DNA of 64,000 bases, from assembly GCF_019059575.1 (NCBI RefSeq), contig NW_024881601.1, forward strand, positions 310,001 to 374,000, in the 5' to 3' direction. Positions 54,644 through 64,000 of this stretch are shown in pieces. The stretch comes from Amphibalanus amphitrite. Its lineage: Eukaryota > Arthropoda > Thecostraca > Balanomorpha > Balanidae. A program made the position numbers and the translations under genes. Each line of letters starts with the position of its first letter. Within the stretch, counting starts at the first letter, position 1. The notes beneath the pieces were generated by a model. The model saw only the letters and a program-made list of their open reading frames with translations. It did no database searches and was not told the DNA's origin.

Positions 54644-54939
54644 TGATGGGCGTGATGGCATGGCGTGTGGTTTGTGCATTGATGCATCGCGATGTTGTAA
54701 ATAAATGTTTGCTTTATGATTTGTGTGATCTTGTCTGATGATGCAGGTGTTGATTCATATAGGCCGCTGCAAGGATGAATCACAAAATTGTCTGTGCGAA
54801 GCATGCCTGCGTAGGCATTGTGATTGTGCATAGGTAAGTTCCTCTTCCTTTGCTCTTCCACCCCCTACCCCTCCCCCGCTGGCAGACCAATCATCTTATT
54901 AATCATCTTATTCCACACACAAAAAAAAAACATCTGGGG

Positions 54940-55740
54940 ATGGACCTGGCCGGCGTCGGGACCCCGCAGTTTGCCGTGGACGTCGCCGGTCGCCAGCGTC
55001 GACTTCAGGCCCGCTTCCATCCTGATCGGCCGACCGGCAGCGAGGAAATCTCCCGGTAAGTGACGCTGTACTATTTACATACAAAAAAAAATCTACTCCA
55101 TCCCCTGTAAATGTTTTAGACAAAAGCTGTCTCTGATTCCACGTCGCCTGACCTGCCGTTTCTCGTGTGCAGGGTCGTGAACATCAGCGCGCACTTGCTC
55201 CGAGACCACGGGCCCGACTACGTGCGGTGGGCGCGCGGCCTCAGCTCGAGCGGCGGGCCGCTGGAGGTCGCGCGGGCGGCAATGGTTATGCTGCCCCCAT
55301 TCTTCACTCCTCCGGACGTCCTGAGGGCTCTGGCAGTGCCCTTGCTTGAGAAAGGGCTGGTGACACTGGAGGCGCTGTCGGCCGGCCGTCGACGCGACGC
55401 CCGACGCCTCCGAGAGCTGGAGGTCACGGTGGCTGATGCCCACGGCAGGATCAGCCAGCTGGAGTCGGCTGCCTGTGACCTGCAGCTTCAGGTGACATCC
55501 CTGCAGGAACAGTTAGCCGGCCAGGCTGACGCCTGGAGAGCCACCATGCGATGGGAGCTGGCAGAGGCGAAGCGGCGCCAAGAAGTGCAGCTCTCTGAGC
55601 TTCAGGCCGTGCTCGCCGCTGCTCAGCGGAGCGAAGCCGCGCTGCACCGGCGTGTCGACCGACTGACCCGCGAGCTGGGTGTGGCAGCGCAGCAACATCG
55701 CCAACTGGTCGCTGACAACGAGGGCTATCTGACGGCTTGA
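54940..55740 (+). CDS. Small two-exon coiled-coil protein, unrecognised
   Basis: Exon 1 is 54940-55055 (ATG to a GTAAGT donor) and exon 2 is 55173-55740 (after TCTCGTGTGCAG), joined in phase to give 227 residues. The N-terminal part has AGVGTPQFAVDVAGRQRRLQ and a conserved-looking VVNISAHLLRDHGPDYVRWA; residues from about 110 to the end form a strongly charged coiled coil (RRLRELEVTVADAHGRISQL and so on). No stop or frameshift interrupts it. GC-rich third positions suggest real coding. I do not recognise the family; it may be a host gene or an accessory protein of a nearby DNA transposon such as the Harbinger element upstream. Confidence 0.55.
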
Positions 55741-56892
55741 GCAGGCCGCCAAGCTGTCCCGCTGCCATGGCCTGCCATGGCGAGTAAGCTAGCCCGCCGC
55801 CCTGCTGTCGAAGAGATGATACTGCGCCAGTGCTTGGCCGCGGTGAGTGCTGGCACGGTCGATCGGCACTGTCGACGCACTGCCCGCCAGCTCTTGGCCG
55901 ATCTTTAGGTTGTGCCTGCTTCCTTGAAGTCAGATGTGTGCTTCGTTTGGTTTTGACATGAATACACTTTTATCAGCATCCTTTGTCTGATGATGAACAA
56001 GCCGGGGGCTGATCCATTATGAGGGTTGCATTGCTATTTACAACAAATATGTACATGACTACTCTTCAGCGTTTTGATCACTTCTCTTCCAGCACCGCGA
56101 TGTTGACGACAGACCGTCTATACACGCATCCTCCCGCCGTCTTGATCTGGACGGATCGGACCCTTCCATCTGGTCCCGGGAACATATCGCCTAATGCGAA
56201 TTGTCACCGTTGTGACTCAGTGTTAATTGTGTTATTCTATGTATTAGCCAAGTGATACGTTCGTTTAGAAAAGTGAATACGAAATGAGCCAACCCCGAAT
56301 AGGCTTCCTCTACGCCACTCACTATTTTTCACCAAGGACAAGCCTTCCATTCTTGGTAAGGTGCGTATATTGTGCGGGAATTCCCAATCACACTCCCGCT
56401 CATTTCGCGATTCCAAAAAAAAATTAAAACAAAAGTTAGACCACCAATACGTCAGTCATACAAGTCGCAGGTGCAGCTGTACTGGGCGACAAATGCGGCA
56501 GCACTGTCGGTGAATGCATCCGCCACGTCATCGCCCAACTGATAAAGAGCTCCTCGGGCAGCTCCTTAACATGAATGGGGTCAAGCGCCACGGAAAGACA
56601 GGCTTTATGACAACGAAGCTCTACACTGTCGTCTACAGTAAGCATATCTTCTAACCTGTTTTCTGAATAAATTTCTATCGTCCTGCTCATTTTATGAACA
56701 ATTAATTTAACAGTGTTGTTCCTGTTTTTCTTTTTTAATTACCTTGCCTCACCAGTTTCGCTTTTATCACAGGACGAATGGTTTTCACTTCCTTTTGTGA
56801 GTAATAAATTGTTCCTCAATTCCTTTCCCTTCATTTCGCTAGCTAGTAACGCAAGACTAGCTCCCTCCTAACAAGCTTTTTGTTCTCATTTT
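55741..56892. other. No recognised gene
   Basis: A minus-strand frame at 56436-56690 may include a short C-terminal exon, but no family is visible. The rest is AT-rich. Confidence 0.4.
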
Positions 56893-56900
56893 TCCGACAG

Positions 56901-57181
56901 GGGCAGTCAAACAGAGCCCGGCCTTGTCGGTCACCGAGAAGGACATAGCCAACGCTATCGGAAAGTGGCTGGTGAACAGCCGAGACCGGGAAGGCTACAG
57001 GACGGCGCGCCAGGCCACCAACAGCAACGACTGTGGCCGCCGGAGCGCCCCCAGCAGCAACGGCAGTGGCAGCGGAAACGCGAACACACCAGTAGCGGCG
57101 GCAACGGTTTCGAACATGACGCTGACGCTGGGGGTAGTGTTGTGTCAGTGTGGTGCTGCGGCGCAGCGTCTCACAGAGTGA
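56901..57181 (+). CDS. Exon-like frame after a TTCCGACAG acceptor, unrecognised
   Basis: Begins AVKQSPALSVTEKDIANAIG and continues KWLVNSRDREGYRTARQAT, then Ser/Asn/Gly-rich sequence to a stop at 57179. The start looks like part of a helical DNA-associated or TE accessory protein, but I cannot name it. No upstream exon identified. Confidence 0.3.
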
Positions 57182-57544
57182 GAGTGTCCGTCAGTAGCAG
57201 TGGTCAGTTGTGGTGTCGGTGTTACACGTATAGTGCGGTGTGGTGCAGAGGTGTACTGAGTTGAGGGAAACATGGGCGTGAATCGACGACGACGCTACAG
57301 GGCCGGAGTTGGAGCTCCGTAGTGCGTCACCTAATGTGTCACCGAATCTCGAGTGTAATATACGTCGAAAGGAAACTGTCGTAGTTGTTAATGTATTGAT
57401 GTAGGTACGAGAAGTGTAAGAAACTCAGGTAGTTTTACTATTCAGCCCACGAAAGAACCCACAGCCAATTGGTAGTTTGCCATGGAGTCCCCAAGCGGCG
57501 CAGTCGACAGAGCGGCCACTTGCGATGCCAGTTTGATATTCATA

Positions 57545-57785
57545 TGGACAGCTCATATGGTTACCGAATGGAGCAGCCTATATGGTAACGACATGGGGCA
57601 GCCCATATGGTTACCAAGTGTGATAGCCATTGGTTACGATATAGGGAAAACCATATGATTACTATACGGGGAAGCCCATATGGTTACAACATGGGGCAGC
57701 ACATATGGTTACCACATAGGGCAGCCAATGTGGGCACTATGTGGAATTAGATGGGCATGCCTAATGTCCATATGGTAACCACATG
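57545..57785. repeat. Minisatellite with CATATGGTTACC core
   Basis: About eight imperfect copies of a ~30-bp unit containing CATATGGTTACCA and ATGGGGCAGCC. The core combines an NdeI-type palindrome with GGTTACC/GGTAACC. It lies between the exon-like frame and the BEL-related region. Confidence 0.88.
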
Positions 57786-57862
57786 GTTATATTAAGTTAG
57801 TGTTACCTGGAAGGTGGGACTGCAGAGTTATATAGTCAGTAAGGAAGGTCATACACTGAGCC

Positions 57863-58327
57863 GTAACCGGCGCCTTATGCGGCAAAGTCCCATCGCCACG
57901 TGACAGCAAGATCGAGGAACAGTTTCCACTAGGTCTCCTGGAGAAGCTTCAGCAGATGTCTGAGGGCATCAGGGATGCATCCAGAGCAACCTCATATGAA
58001 CTATACTTCTCCCAGTTCTGCGAGTGGTGGTGCAGGAACTATCAGAACAAGTATGTGGCTTCGGGGCTTGTTCTCAAGAGATCTCTAGGCCCTCTGTCTC
58101 CTGACATCATTCGAACAGACCGCACCCACCTAATCAACTTGGTAGCCAAGCACTCGGCTAATATGATCAAGATTCTGAGAGGAGACTGCGACTTGAGATC
58201 GGCTCGTGGATGTCTAGAGGAGGTGATCCTCTGCCAAGGGGCCTTGGAGGGTCTCCGCCATGGGGTACCCCTGGGACCCTCCGCCTATTACACCATTGCA
58301 CAGTCCGCCCTGACCCAGACATGGTGA
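57863..58327 (+). CDS. Open frame upstream of the envelope-like gene, unrecognised
   Basis: About 150 codons open after a stop at 57857; the first ATG is at 57956 but the frame and its codon use look coding before that (EEQFPLGLLEKLQQMSEG). It contains FSQFCEWWCRNYQ and a Leu/Arg-rich second half, ending at 58325-58327. It could be the N-terminal part of a gag-like or accessory protein of the retroelement downstream. No motif supports a firm call. Confidence 0.35.
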   Translation, partial: VTGALCGKVPSPRDSKIEEQFPLGLLEKLQQMSEGIRDASRATSYELYFSQFCEWWCRNYQNKYVASGLVLKRSLGPLSPDIIRTDRTHLINLVAKHSANMIKILRGDCDLRSARGCLEEVILCQGALEGLRHGVPLGPSAYYTIAQSALTQTW

Positions 58328-58900
58328 TACCTGGAAGACTCTCGGCTAACCAGATGGGTCATCACCCCCGCGGAGGGCAGAACGGACCTCTGGCGATTGG
58401 GAGAGGTGAACTCCGGAAGGAGTGAATCAGTCTTCCTGCACGACAGGATTGTAGCAGGCCTTGCAAGCTCTGCATCCCTTCTGTTCTGGGCCACACCCAG
58501 ACGCGCCCGAGCGGGAGGAAGGCGGAGGAACGTGTGATCTCTTCCTCCGTGAGTTTCTGCGCTGGCGGAGAATCTATCAAGGTCATGGAGGGCGAGACAA
58601 CTTTGAGGCAAAACCTCTCAACTGAAAAACAGAGTCAGAAATTTTAAACCAGCTTCTTTGCCTGCCGCGGAGGTCTTAGGGCTTTATTGAAATTGTTTCT
58701 TTGTCTTGTGGTTATGTTCAGAACAATTCAACACAAACAGGAAATCCTGGACCCTGGTCAGACGCAGCTCTAGACAGCGCGCACAGAAACGGGGACACTG
58801 GGTCCAAACAGTTTATTCTTGTTTCGGTTGCTTTGTTTTGGAGGATCGGTCTTCCGCCATATTAGAGGTATATTCCTCGTGTTGGAGGACCGCCGACATA

Positions 58901-60790
58901 ATGGGCAGTGTGCGCTTTGCCGCTCTGAGGATGCTTCTTTGGCTGGGGTCGATGAGCCCCGGCGGAGCCATCACGGCCTGTGATTGCAGTAGCTCGCTAA
59001 AGACGGAGATGTACAGCCTATTCAGGTCAGAAGCATGTCAGAGAGACGAGGCTCCAGAGAAAGTGAAGCGTGTCGCAGCTCTCGTGGAGAAGGGCGATTC
59101 AGTGGAGGTCCAGGGCTACCGATGCAGCGGGCTGGTGACGAAGACTTCTTTCTTGTGCGACACTCTGAGCTATAACTATCTGACCAAAGCGGCATCCACT
59201 TCTCCCTTGCACCTCACCGTGCAGGATTGCATCATGGCGGCGACTCGCGGTATTTGGACCGTTCAGATCGGGGACCGTGCCACCGCAGTCAAGGTATCAG
59301 TCGGAGCCTCGGTCAACTATAGAGCCTCCAACACCGGTGACTTCCCGGACGAACGCACCGGGAGCTGTACGCATAGGACCAACTATGAGATCCATTCCGG
59401 AACAATAGAGATAGAAGAGGTGAGTGTGAAAGCGTTCCCGGATATGTCCCGAGTAGTCGCCAACGGCAGGATGATGCCCTACTCGTCCGATATGGGGCTG
59501 GAGGGAACCTCGGAGGGGACTTATGTCTGGGTCGAGCAACCCCAACCCTGCGATAGACGGCTGATCTCCCTCCTGTATGAGGGCGAGGTTGAGATCATCA
59601 CGTTCAGGTCTACGTCGTTCGTGAGAAGTAGGGGTGACGATAGTGCCTTCCAGATCCATTCCACTCTCGGGCCACCGGAACCTATGTGCGGAGGGATTGC
59701 ACAGGCAACCCAGGTGTCCTCTGTGTTCCTGTTGGTCAGCTTCCCAGACCACCGTGGCCTACGGAGTGTTACTAAGCCCAATCTTATGTCTCTCATGCAG
59801 GGGCTCTCAGGGTACGTTTTCAACTCTCTCACCTTCTCGATGAGCCAGGACCTGGCCGAGCTAGAATATCAGTTTTGTCTGGCCCGTCGCCAAGATTTGC
59901 AGCTTCGCGTCCTCATGCTGTCACTCCACCCCGGACTAGATGTTCCCCTGGATCCGGAAATTCCCTGCACATTTGCCGCTGGAGCAGGAGAGGCAATCAT
60001 GCTGGCCACTTGTGCAAGAGTCGAGGTCCGCATCGCCCAGAACTCGACATGCTTCGAGGAAATCCCAGTTGCTCTCTCAGATGGAACAAGCGCCTTCATG
60101 TCCCTCCCTTCCCGGAAAATCATCCAGAGGTCGCGCCAAATCGAATGCGGCAGCCGAGTGCCGCTGGTTCTGGAGGAAAGTGGCATTTGGTACAGCCCGA
60201 ACTCTCTCGTGGAGCCCCGCTATGCCAGGCCGCTTCCGGTGTCGAGAGAAATCCCGGGCTGGAAGACTGCGGCACTACCCAAGTTGGACACCAGCGGAAT
60301 TTACAGAACCTCAGACATCAAGCGCCTCAGAGCTGCTCTTGAGGCCCCCGGTGCATCTGAGATCCGGACGCTCAGGAGACTGGATGCCCTCGCGGGCGCC
60401 AGCATAGACCGCAAAACTCTGAAAGATCACCTGGACGAGGTGACCGAACGAGTACCTGACATCATCTCTGGCTGGATGCTCAGCAAGGGCTACATAGTTG
60501 GTGGGTGGTTCGGATTCGCAGTAATGCTTCTCGGGTGCCTGGCGGTGCTTACTAGCTTGATACGCTGCGCTCTGATTCTGAGGCTTCTGGGAGGTAAAGT
60601 TCCCCTGTCACGAGCTTTGGTCTTTGCAACGTCCGAAGCCTACACCGCCGTTAGGTACTTCGCACCCACTCAGAGAGTCAATTCCCCTTCTCGCGGGCCT
60701 GAAGCCGTAGAAGCCGGAAACGACCCTTGTGACGCCGAGCGGCTAGCGCAGTCTAGCTACCTCAAGCTCGTATCAGAAAGGACACACTGA
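58901..60790 (+). CDS. Envelope-like viral glycoprotein captured by a BEL/Pao element
   Basis: A 629-residue open frame. I choose the ATG at 58901 because a hydrophobic signal peptide follows at once; the frame is also open upstream. The ectodomain is cysteine-rich (ITACDC just after the signal, then spaced Cys residues) and a strong membrane segment lies near residues 535-560 (WFGFAVMLLGCLAVLTSLI), followed by a ~75-residue tail. This is the architecture of a type I viral fusion glycoprotein. The early Cys pattern suggests relatives of the chuvirus-type glycoproteins that arthropod BEL/Pao elements have captured; this is inference without a search. No internal stops. Its stop overlaps the start of the gag-like frame (TGATG at 60788-60792). 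Normally env follows pol, so the position is odd. Confidence 0.6.
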   Translation: MGSVRFAALRMLLWLGSMSPGGAITACDCSSSLKTEMYSLFRSEACQRDEAPEKVKRVAALVEKGDSVEVQGYRCSGLVTKTSFLCDTLSYNYLTKAASTSPLHLTVQDCIMAATRGIWTVQIGDRATAVKVSVGASVNYRASNTGDFPDERTGSCTHRTNYEIHSGTIEIEEVSVKAFPDMSRVVANGRMMPYSSDMGLEGTSEGTYVWVEQPQPCDRRLISLLYEGEVEIITFRSTSFVRSRGDDSAFQIHSTLGPPEPMCGGIAQATQVSSVFLLVSFPDHRGLRSVTKPNLMSLMQGLSGYVFNSLTFSMSQDLAELEYQFCLARRQDLQLRVLMLSLHPGLDVPLDPEIPCTFAAGAGEAIMLATCARVEVRIAQNSTCFEEIPVALSDGTSAFMSLPSRKIIQRSRQIECGSRVPLVLEESGIWYSPNSLVEPRYARPLPVSREIPGWKTAALPKLDTSGIYRTSDIKRLRAALEAPGASEIRTLRRLDALAGASIDRKTLKDHLDEVTERVPDIISGWMLSKGYIVGGWFGFAVMLLGCLAVLTSLIRCALILRLLGGKVPLSRALVFATSEAYTAVRYFAPTQRVNSPSRGPEAVEAGNDPCDAERLAQSSYLKLVSERTH

Positions 60791-61953
60791 TGGCAAATTT
60801 GCTTGCTCTTCCTGCCGTGTCCAATCCTGATGACCTGAGAGGGTTGCGGCGTCTCATAGACGACCTCACCGCAAACGTTCGAGCACTGGACGCCCTCGAC
60901 ACGCCCTCCGATTCTTATGGCGAGCTGCTACTACCGGTGATGAAGGGCAAAATCCCTGAGACATGGAGGATGCAGTGGGCCAGATCTCGTAAAACAGCCC
61001 CTACTGAGGAGGGGTCATCAGAGTTCTCCCGCTTCATGATCTGCCTCCACGAGGAGATGAACTTGCGTGAAGAGGCCTTCCAGGTCCCATGTCAGAGGGG
61101 AAAGCCAAACCATGCAGAAAGTTCTCACCAGTCACCCACTAACTCAGCTACTAGCACGCTGAGTTCTCAACGGGTTCAGATGGTGACTAAGCCTAAATGG
61201 AGGTGCCAAGCGTGTGGACAGGGACAACATGGCCTTGCAAAATGCGACCAGTACCACCGAATGAAACCAGAGGATCGATGGAGCGTCGTGAAGAGGGCTG
61301 GACTCTGCTTCCAGTGCCTTGGACCTCATCGAGTTCGAGACTGTCAAAGCAGACGATGTCCACTGTGTCAGGAGCATCATCACTCATCTCTACATCGCGG
61401 GGAACGGGAGACATCAGCAGCACCTTCGGCATCGGGGATAGCTCCCTATGCATTCCCGTCTCCACCTTCTCAAATCCCAAAGAGTGTAACGGGGATAGCT
61501 CCCCATGCATTCCCGTCTTCATCTCCTCAGCCATCAATGGTTGCAACCAGCCCAACAGTCGACTCAGCTCAAAGGACTGACAACTCAACACCAAGAAGCT
61601 GTCGCTACAATGCCATCAGCCGGCACAACAATCAGTTCTTCCAAACTGCCCTGGTAAAAGCTTCAGGCCCGAAAGGACACCGGCTGGTACGAGTGCTATT
61701 GGATGGCGGATCAGACACCTCTTATGTGAGGACATCTCTGGCAGAGGATCTCGGTCTTCCGATCCTGAGAACTGACACATTCGCATGCGTGGGTTTTCAG
61801 GAAAAGCTGGAAGAGCCTCGGCCATACCATCGAGTCCAGATCAACCTGCAAAGCCGATTCGGAGACGACCCAGTACAACTTGAGCTATACAGTACAGATC
61901 GGCTCTGCTCAGCGACCAATCTCAGACTCAGCCAGACCAATCTCCAACTTTGA
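60790..61953 (+). CDS. BEL/Pao gag-protease polyprotein (5'-truncated)
   Basis: 387 residues. It starts at LLALPAVSNPDDLRGLRRLI, which corresponds to the middle of the gag DUF1759 domain, so the N-terminal half of gag is missing. Two CCHC-type zinc knuckles follow (CQACGQGQHGLAKC and CFQCLGPHRVRDC) and a CPLCQEHHH box, then an aspartic protease motif VLLDGGSDTSYV. The catalytic triplet is DGG rather than the usual D(S/T)G. The frame ends just past the protease (DUF1758) region; a second frame from about 61900 continues into pol. The gag would bind the RNA genome and the protease would cut the polyprotein. As it stands the element is defective. Confidence 0.85.
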   Translation: MANLLALPAVSNPDDLRGLRRLIDDLTANVRALDALDTPSDSYGELLLPVMKGKIPETWRMQWARSRKTAPTEEGSSEFSRFMICLHEEMNLREEAFQVPCQRGKPNHAESSHQSPTNSATSTLSSQRVQMVTKPKWRCQACGQGQHGLAKCDQYHRMKPEDRWSVVKRAGLCFQCLGPHRVRDCQSRRCPLCQEHHHSSLHRGERETSAAPSASGIAPYAFPSPPSQIPKSVTGIAPHAFPSSSPQPSMVATSPTVDSAQRTDNSTPRSCRYNAISRHNNQFFQTALVKASGPKGHRLVRVLLDGGSDTSYVRTSLAEDLGLPILRTDTFACVGFQEKLEEPRPYHRVQINLQSRFGDDPVQLELYSTDRLCSATNLRLSQTNLQL

Positions 61954-62110
61954 CGCTACAAAGGCGCGCACATCCCGTATGAAGGACAGACTAGGTGAAG
62001 AGGCTGTTGTCCAGTACGAGACCCAACTCACTGACTTGTTGGCAAGTTCTATCATTGAACCCATACCACCATTCGATTACAGTTCCAATGAGGTGCCACC
62101 CAGGAACAAC
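61900..62110 (+). pseudogene. Start of BEL/Pao pol, truncated
   Basis: A new frame reads FDATKARTSRMKDRLGEEAV, then YETQLTDLLASSIIEPIP. This matches the segment just before the BEL/Pao reverse transcriptase domain. The rest of RT, RNase H and integrase is replaced by a non-LTR sequence. Confidence 0.6.
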
Positions 62111-62249
62111 TGTCACGGTGGGGAGCCCACAGTGAGTCCACCTGAGTCCCAAGGCGACTCAGAAGAAGAGTCCAACACTCACAGTCAATCCTTGGGCACT
62201 GTGTGTGAGAAGAGTCGTGACCGGGCGGCTACAATAGCACCAGCAGGGC

Positions 62250-63478
62250 CAAACCAGCCTGTGACTGACAGAAGGCTCGTAGCCTGCTTTCTCTCCCACG
62301 CATGGGATTCTATTGCTGCTGGCTCGCAGACGGACACAGTTTACACCGATTTTAGCTCTGCTTTTACTTCAGTTAACCATCAGCTGCTTTTGCACAAACT
62401 GAGAACATCGTTTAGTGTCTCTGACAAAGCGTATGCCTGGCTCGCATCTTATCTGTCCAATAGGCGCCAGCGCGTAGTGCTGAACGGCGTGACCTCTGAC
62501 TGGACTTCTGTCAAGTCTGGGGTGCCAGAAGGCAGCATCTGTGGACCTTTGTTTTTTATCTGCTACACTGCTGACATTCCATCTATCATCAACACAAACT
62601 GTATCATGTACGCGGATGATTTGAAACTTTTCAATCGTGTAACCTCTAACGACGACGCCGCCGTCCTGCAGGCCGACCTTGGTCGGCTGGTGCGATGGTC
62701 TGAGGCATGGCAGCTAAAATTGAACCCAGTCAAATGTTTTGTTATTTCGTACACGCTCAAAACCCGGCCAGTTACATTTGATTACCAGATCACTCATGTT
62801 TCACTGCAGCGCAAGGTAGAGGCACGTGATCTCGGAGTGATACTGGACAGCAAGCTGACATTCGCGCGTCACATAGACACTGTTGTGGCGAAGTCCAGAC
62901 GCATGCTCGGGTTGTTCATTCGGGGTATGCAGCAGCCTCGCAACCTGCGCGGCGGGGCCCTTGACGTCAGAGCATTGCGTACTGCCTACTTTGCGCATGT
63001 CCGATCACTCCTGGAGTATTGTAGTGTCGTCTGGGCCGGCGCTGCAGTGACCCAAATGAAACGACTAGACCGTGTGCAACACAAGTTCCTCATTTGGCTC
63101 GCATCTCGTTCGGACCATCCCACAAACTGCCTGGATTACGAACATCTACTGTCTCACTTTCAGGTTCCATCCATCAAATCGAGATTTCATCAACACGACC
63201 TCATGTTTTTATTCAAGATTTTCCATGGTCAGATTGACTGCCCGCAACTAGTCACAAGGTTCTCACTCTCAGCACCTAGTAGAAGGGTGCGCAACATCAG
63301 GCTGTGGAATATCCCACCAGCACGAGTCAATACTGTCAAAAACTCTATGTTCGGGCGAATTCCAAACAGCTGTAACGCCCTCCTAGCCGCGAACAGTACA
63401 GTTGACTTTTTCACGGCAACACTTGGAGCCTTCAGAACTGCTGCATATTCATTCGGTCAGGCCGCCGGTGTGTACTAG
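62250..63478 (+). pseudogene. 5'-truncated CR1/Jockey-like non-LTR reverse transcriptase
   Basis: Open for about 400 codons and in frame with the BEL pol start upstream. RT motifs: VYTDFSSAFTSVNH (motif A), SGVPEGSICGPLFF, CIMYADDLKLF (YADD box), LKLNPVKCFVIS, DLGVILDSKLTFARHI and LLEYCSVVWAG. The endonuclease and ORF1 are missing, as expected for a 5'-truncated insertion made by target-primed reverse transcription. A 3' tail of AATAC repeats ends at 63693. The RT core itself has no stop. Confidence 0.85.
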
Positions 63479-63673
63479 CATGTTTCCTTTTAGTGTATAC
63501 TTTTAGCTTGTTTTCTTTTTAGTGTTGCTTATAGTAGATACCTACCTATGTTATGCCGTGCTTTTAACTACAGTGTTGTGAATCGTTTGTGTTTTCACCT
63601 CATCTTGTTTATGATTTTATGTACTGTTTTGACTGCACCTGTTAAAAGGGCGTTTGCCTGTGTGTGCTTGTAG

Positions 63674-63693
63674 TAAATACAATACAATACAAT
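63674..63693 (+). repeat. (AATAC)n 3' tail of the non-LTR element
   Basis: Three to four AATAC repeats mark the 3' end of the insertion; BEL-related sequence appears to resume at about 63694. Confidence 0.8.
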
Positions 63694-63882
63694 CGCACCA
63701 GAACAAGGCGGCAACTTGCCGCCTCAACCGGTTGTCAGGCTCAAGTATATCACCCGACCCTTCTACAAACGACATAATGTTGAATGTCCCCTGCAGACGG
63801 TTACCAGGTTAGATCGTATGTGCCAAGTCTGCCAAAAGCATGTACTGTAGACTGGTAAGTACTTAAAAGCATAGCTCGTCAA

Positions 63883-63893
63883 ATGGGAGGGGA
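63883..63893 (+). other. Polypurine tract of the BEL/Pao element
   Basis: AATGGGAGGGGA lies directly before TGTGTGG. A purine tract next to a TG dinucleotide is where plus-strand synthesis starts in LTR retroelements. Confidence 0.5.
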
Positions 63894-64000
63894 TGTGTGG
63901 AATAACTATAGAAGTGGAGAGAAAGGTGTTCGCCAGCTTCGTGTTTCAGCCGCGCCAAATATGTCTTGCTTTTCCATTACAGTAGAAAATAAAGAAACTT
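63894..64000 (+). repeat. Probable 3' LTR start (cut by the window end)
   Basis: Starts TGTGTGGAATAAC after the polypurine tract and contains AAAATAAAG, a possible polyadenylation signal, near 63985. I find no matching 5' LTR between 57 and 58.9 kb, so the call rests on the tract and TG alone. Confidence 0.45.

Overview
The window looks like a stretch of a metazoan, probably arthropod, nuclear genome. The reasons are a spliced minus-strand kinase gene with GT..AG introns, no operon organisation, long gene-free DNA, microsatellites, and a very dense, nested mix of transposable elements (P, PIF/Harbinger, MULE, hAT and piggyBac-type MITEs, DIRS-like, BEL/Pao, CR1/Jockey-like, Penelope-like). 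A crustacean is plausible, but the sequence alone does not prove it.

Layout. 1-9.3 kb is gene-free: a hAT MITE with a clean 8-bp target duplication, a long (AG)n tract and a few regulatory-type motifs. 9.3-18 kb holds a seven-exon CDKL1/4-like protein kinase on the minus strand. Its last intron contains a complete P element (9632-14040) with perfect 65-bp terminal inverted repeats, a 7-bp target duplication and an uninterrupted two-exon THAP-transposase gene in antisense. Other introns carry satellite DNA.

18-31 kb is a TE graveyard: a short palindromic Penelope/hammerhead-like insertion, SWIM/YqaJ-type fragments, a tandemly duplicated degenerate P-like transposase, a broken ubiquitin-protease (USP) fragment, Harbinger copies, a duplicated P2X7-C-like exon and a broken MULE. 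31.2-38.1 kb is a tandem array of about 1.9-2.0 kb composite units, each made of a P-like transposase fragment plus BEL/Pao fragments in scrambled order. A hAT-like MITE and a second palindromic hammerhead-like element inserted into individual units and are dated by empty sites in the sister units.

38-46 kb has Harbinger, mariner, piggyBac-MITE and DIRS-like remnants. Between 45.9 and 50.7 kb a minus-strand coding exon (possibly PWWP/Tudor-like) is cut into pieces by two DNA transposons and truncated by a DIRS fragment; removing the insertions with one target duplication restores the reading frame. 52.7-54.6 kb has a nearly intact Harbinger transposase (one frameshift) and another P-like remnant. 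54.9-55.7 kb has a small two-exon coiled-coil gene.

57.9 kb to the end is a rearranged BEL/Pao element. An envelope-like glycoprotein ORF lies immediately upstream of a gag-protease ORF with a TGATG stop/start overlap, and a 5'-truncated non-LTR reverse transcriptase is fused in frame into the start of pol. A polypurine tract and a probable 3' LTR close the window.

Most promising leads: (1) the two short palindromic elements sharing one architecture (13-bp target duplications, 44/45-bp unique head, perfect inverted arms with a hammerhead-like core); (2) the intact P element; (3) the envelope-before-gag arrangement; (4) the composite tandem array.
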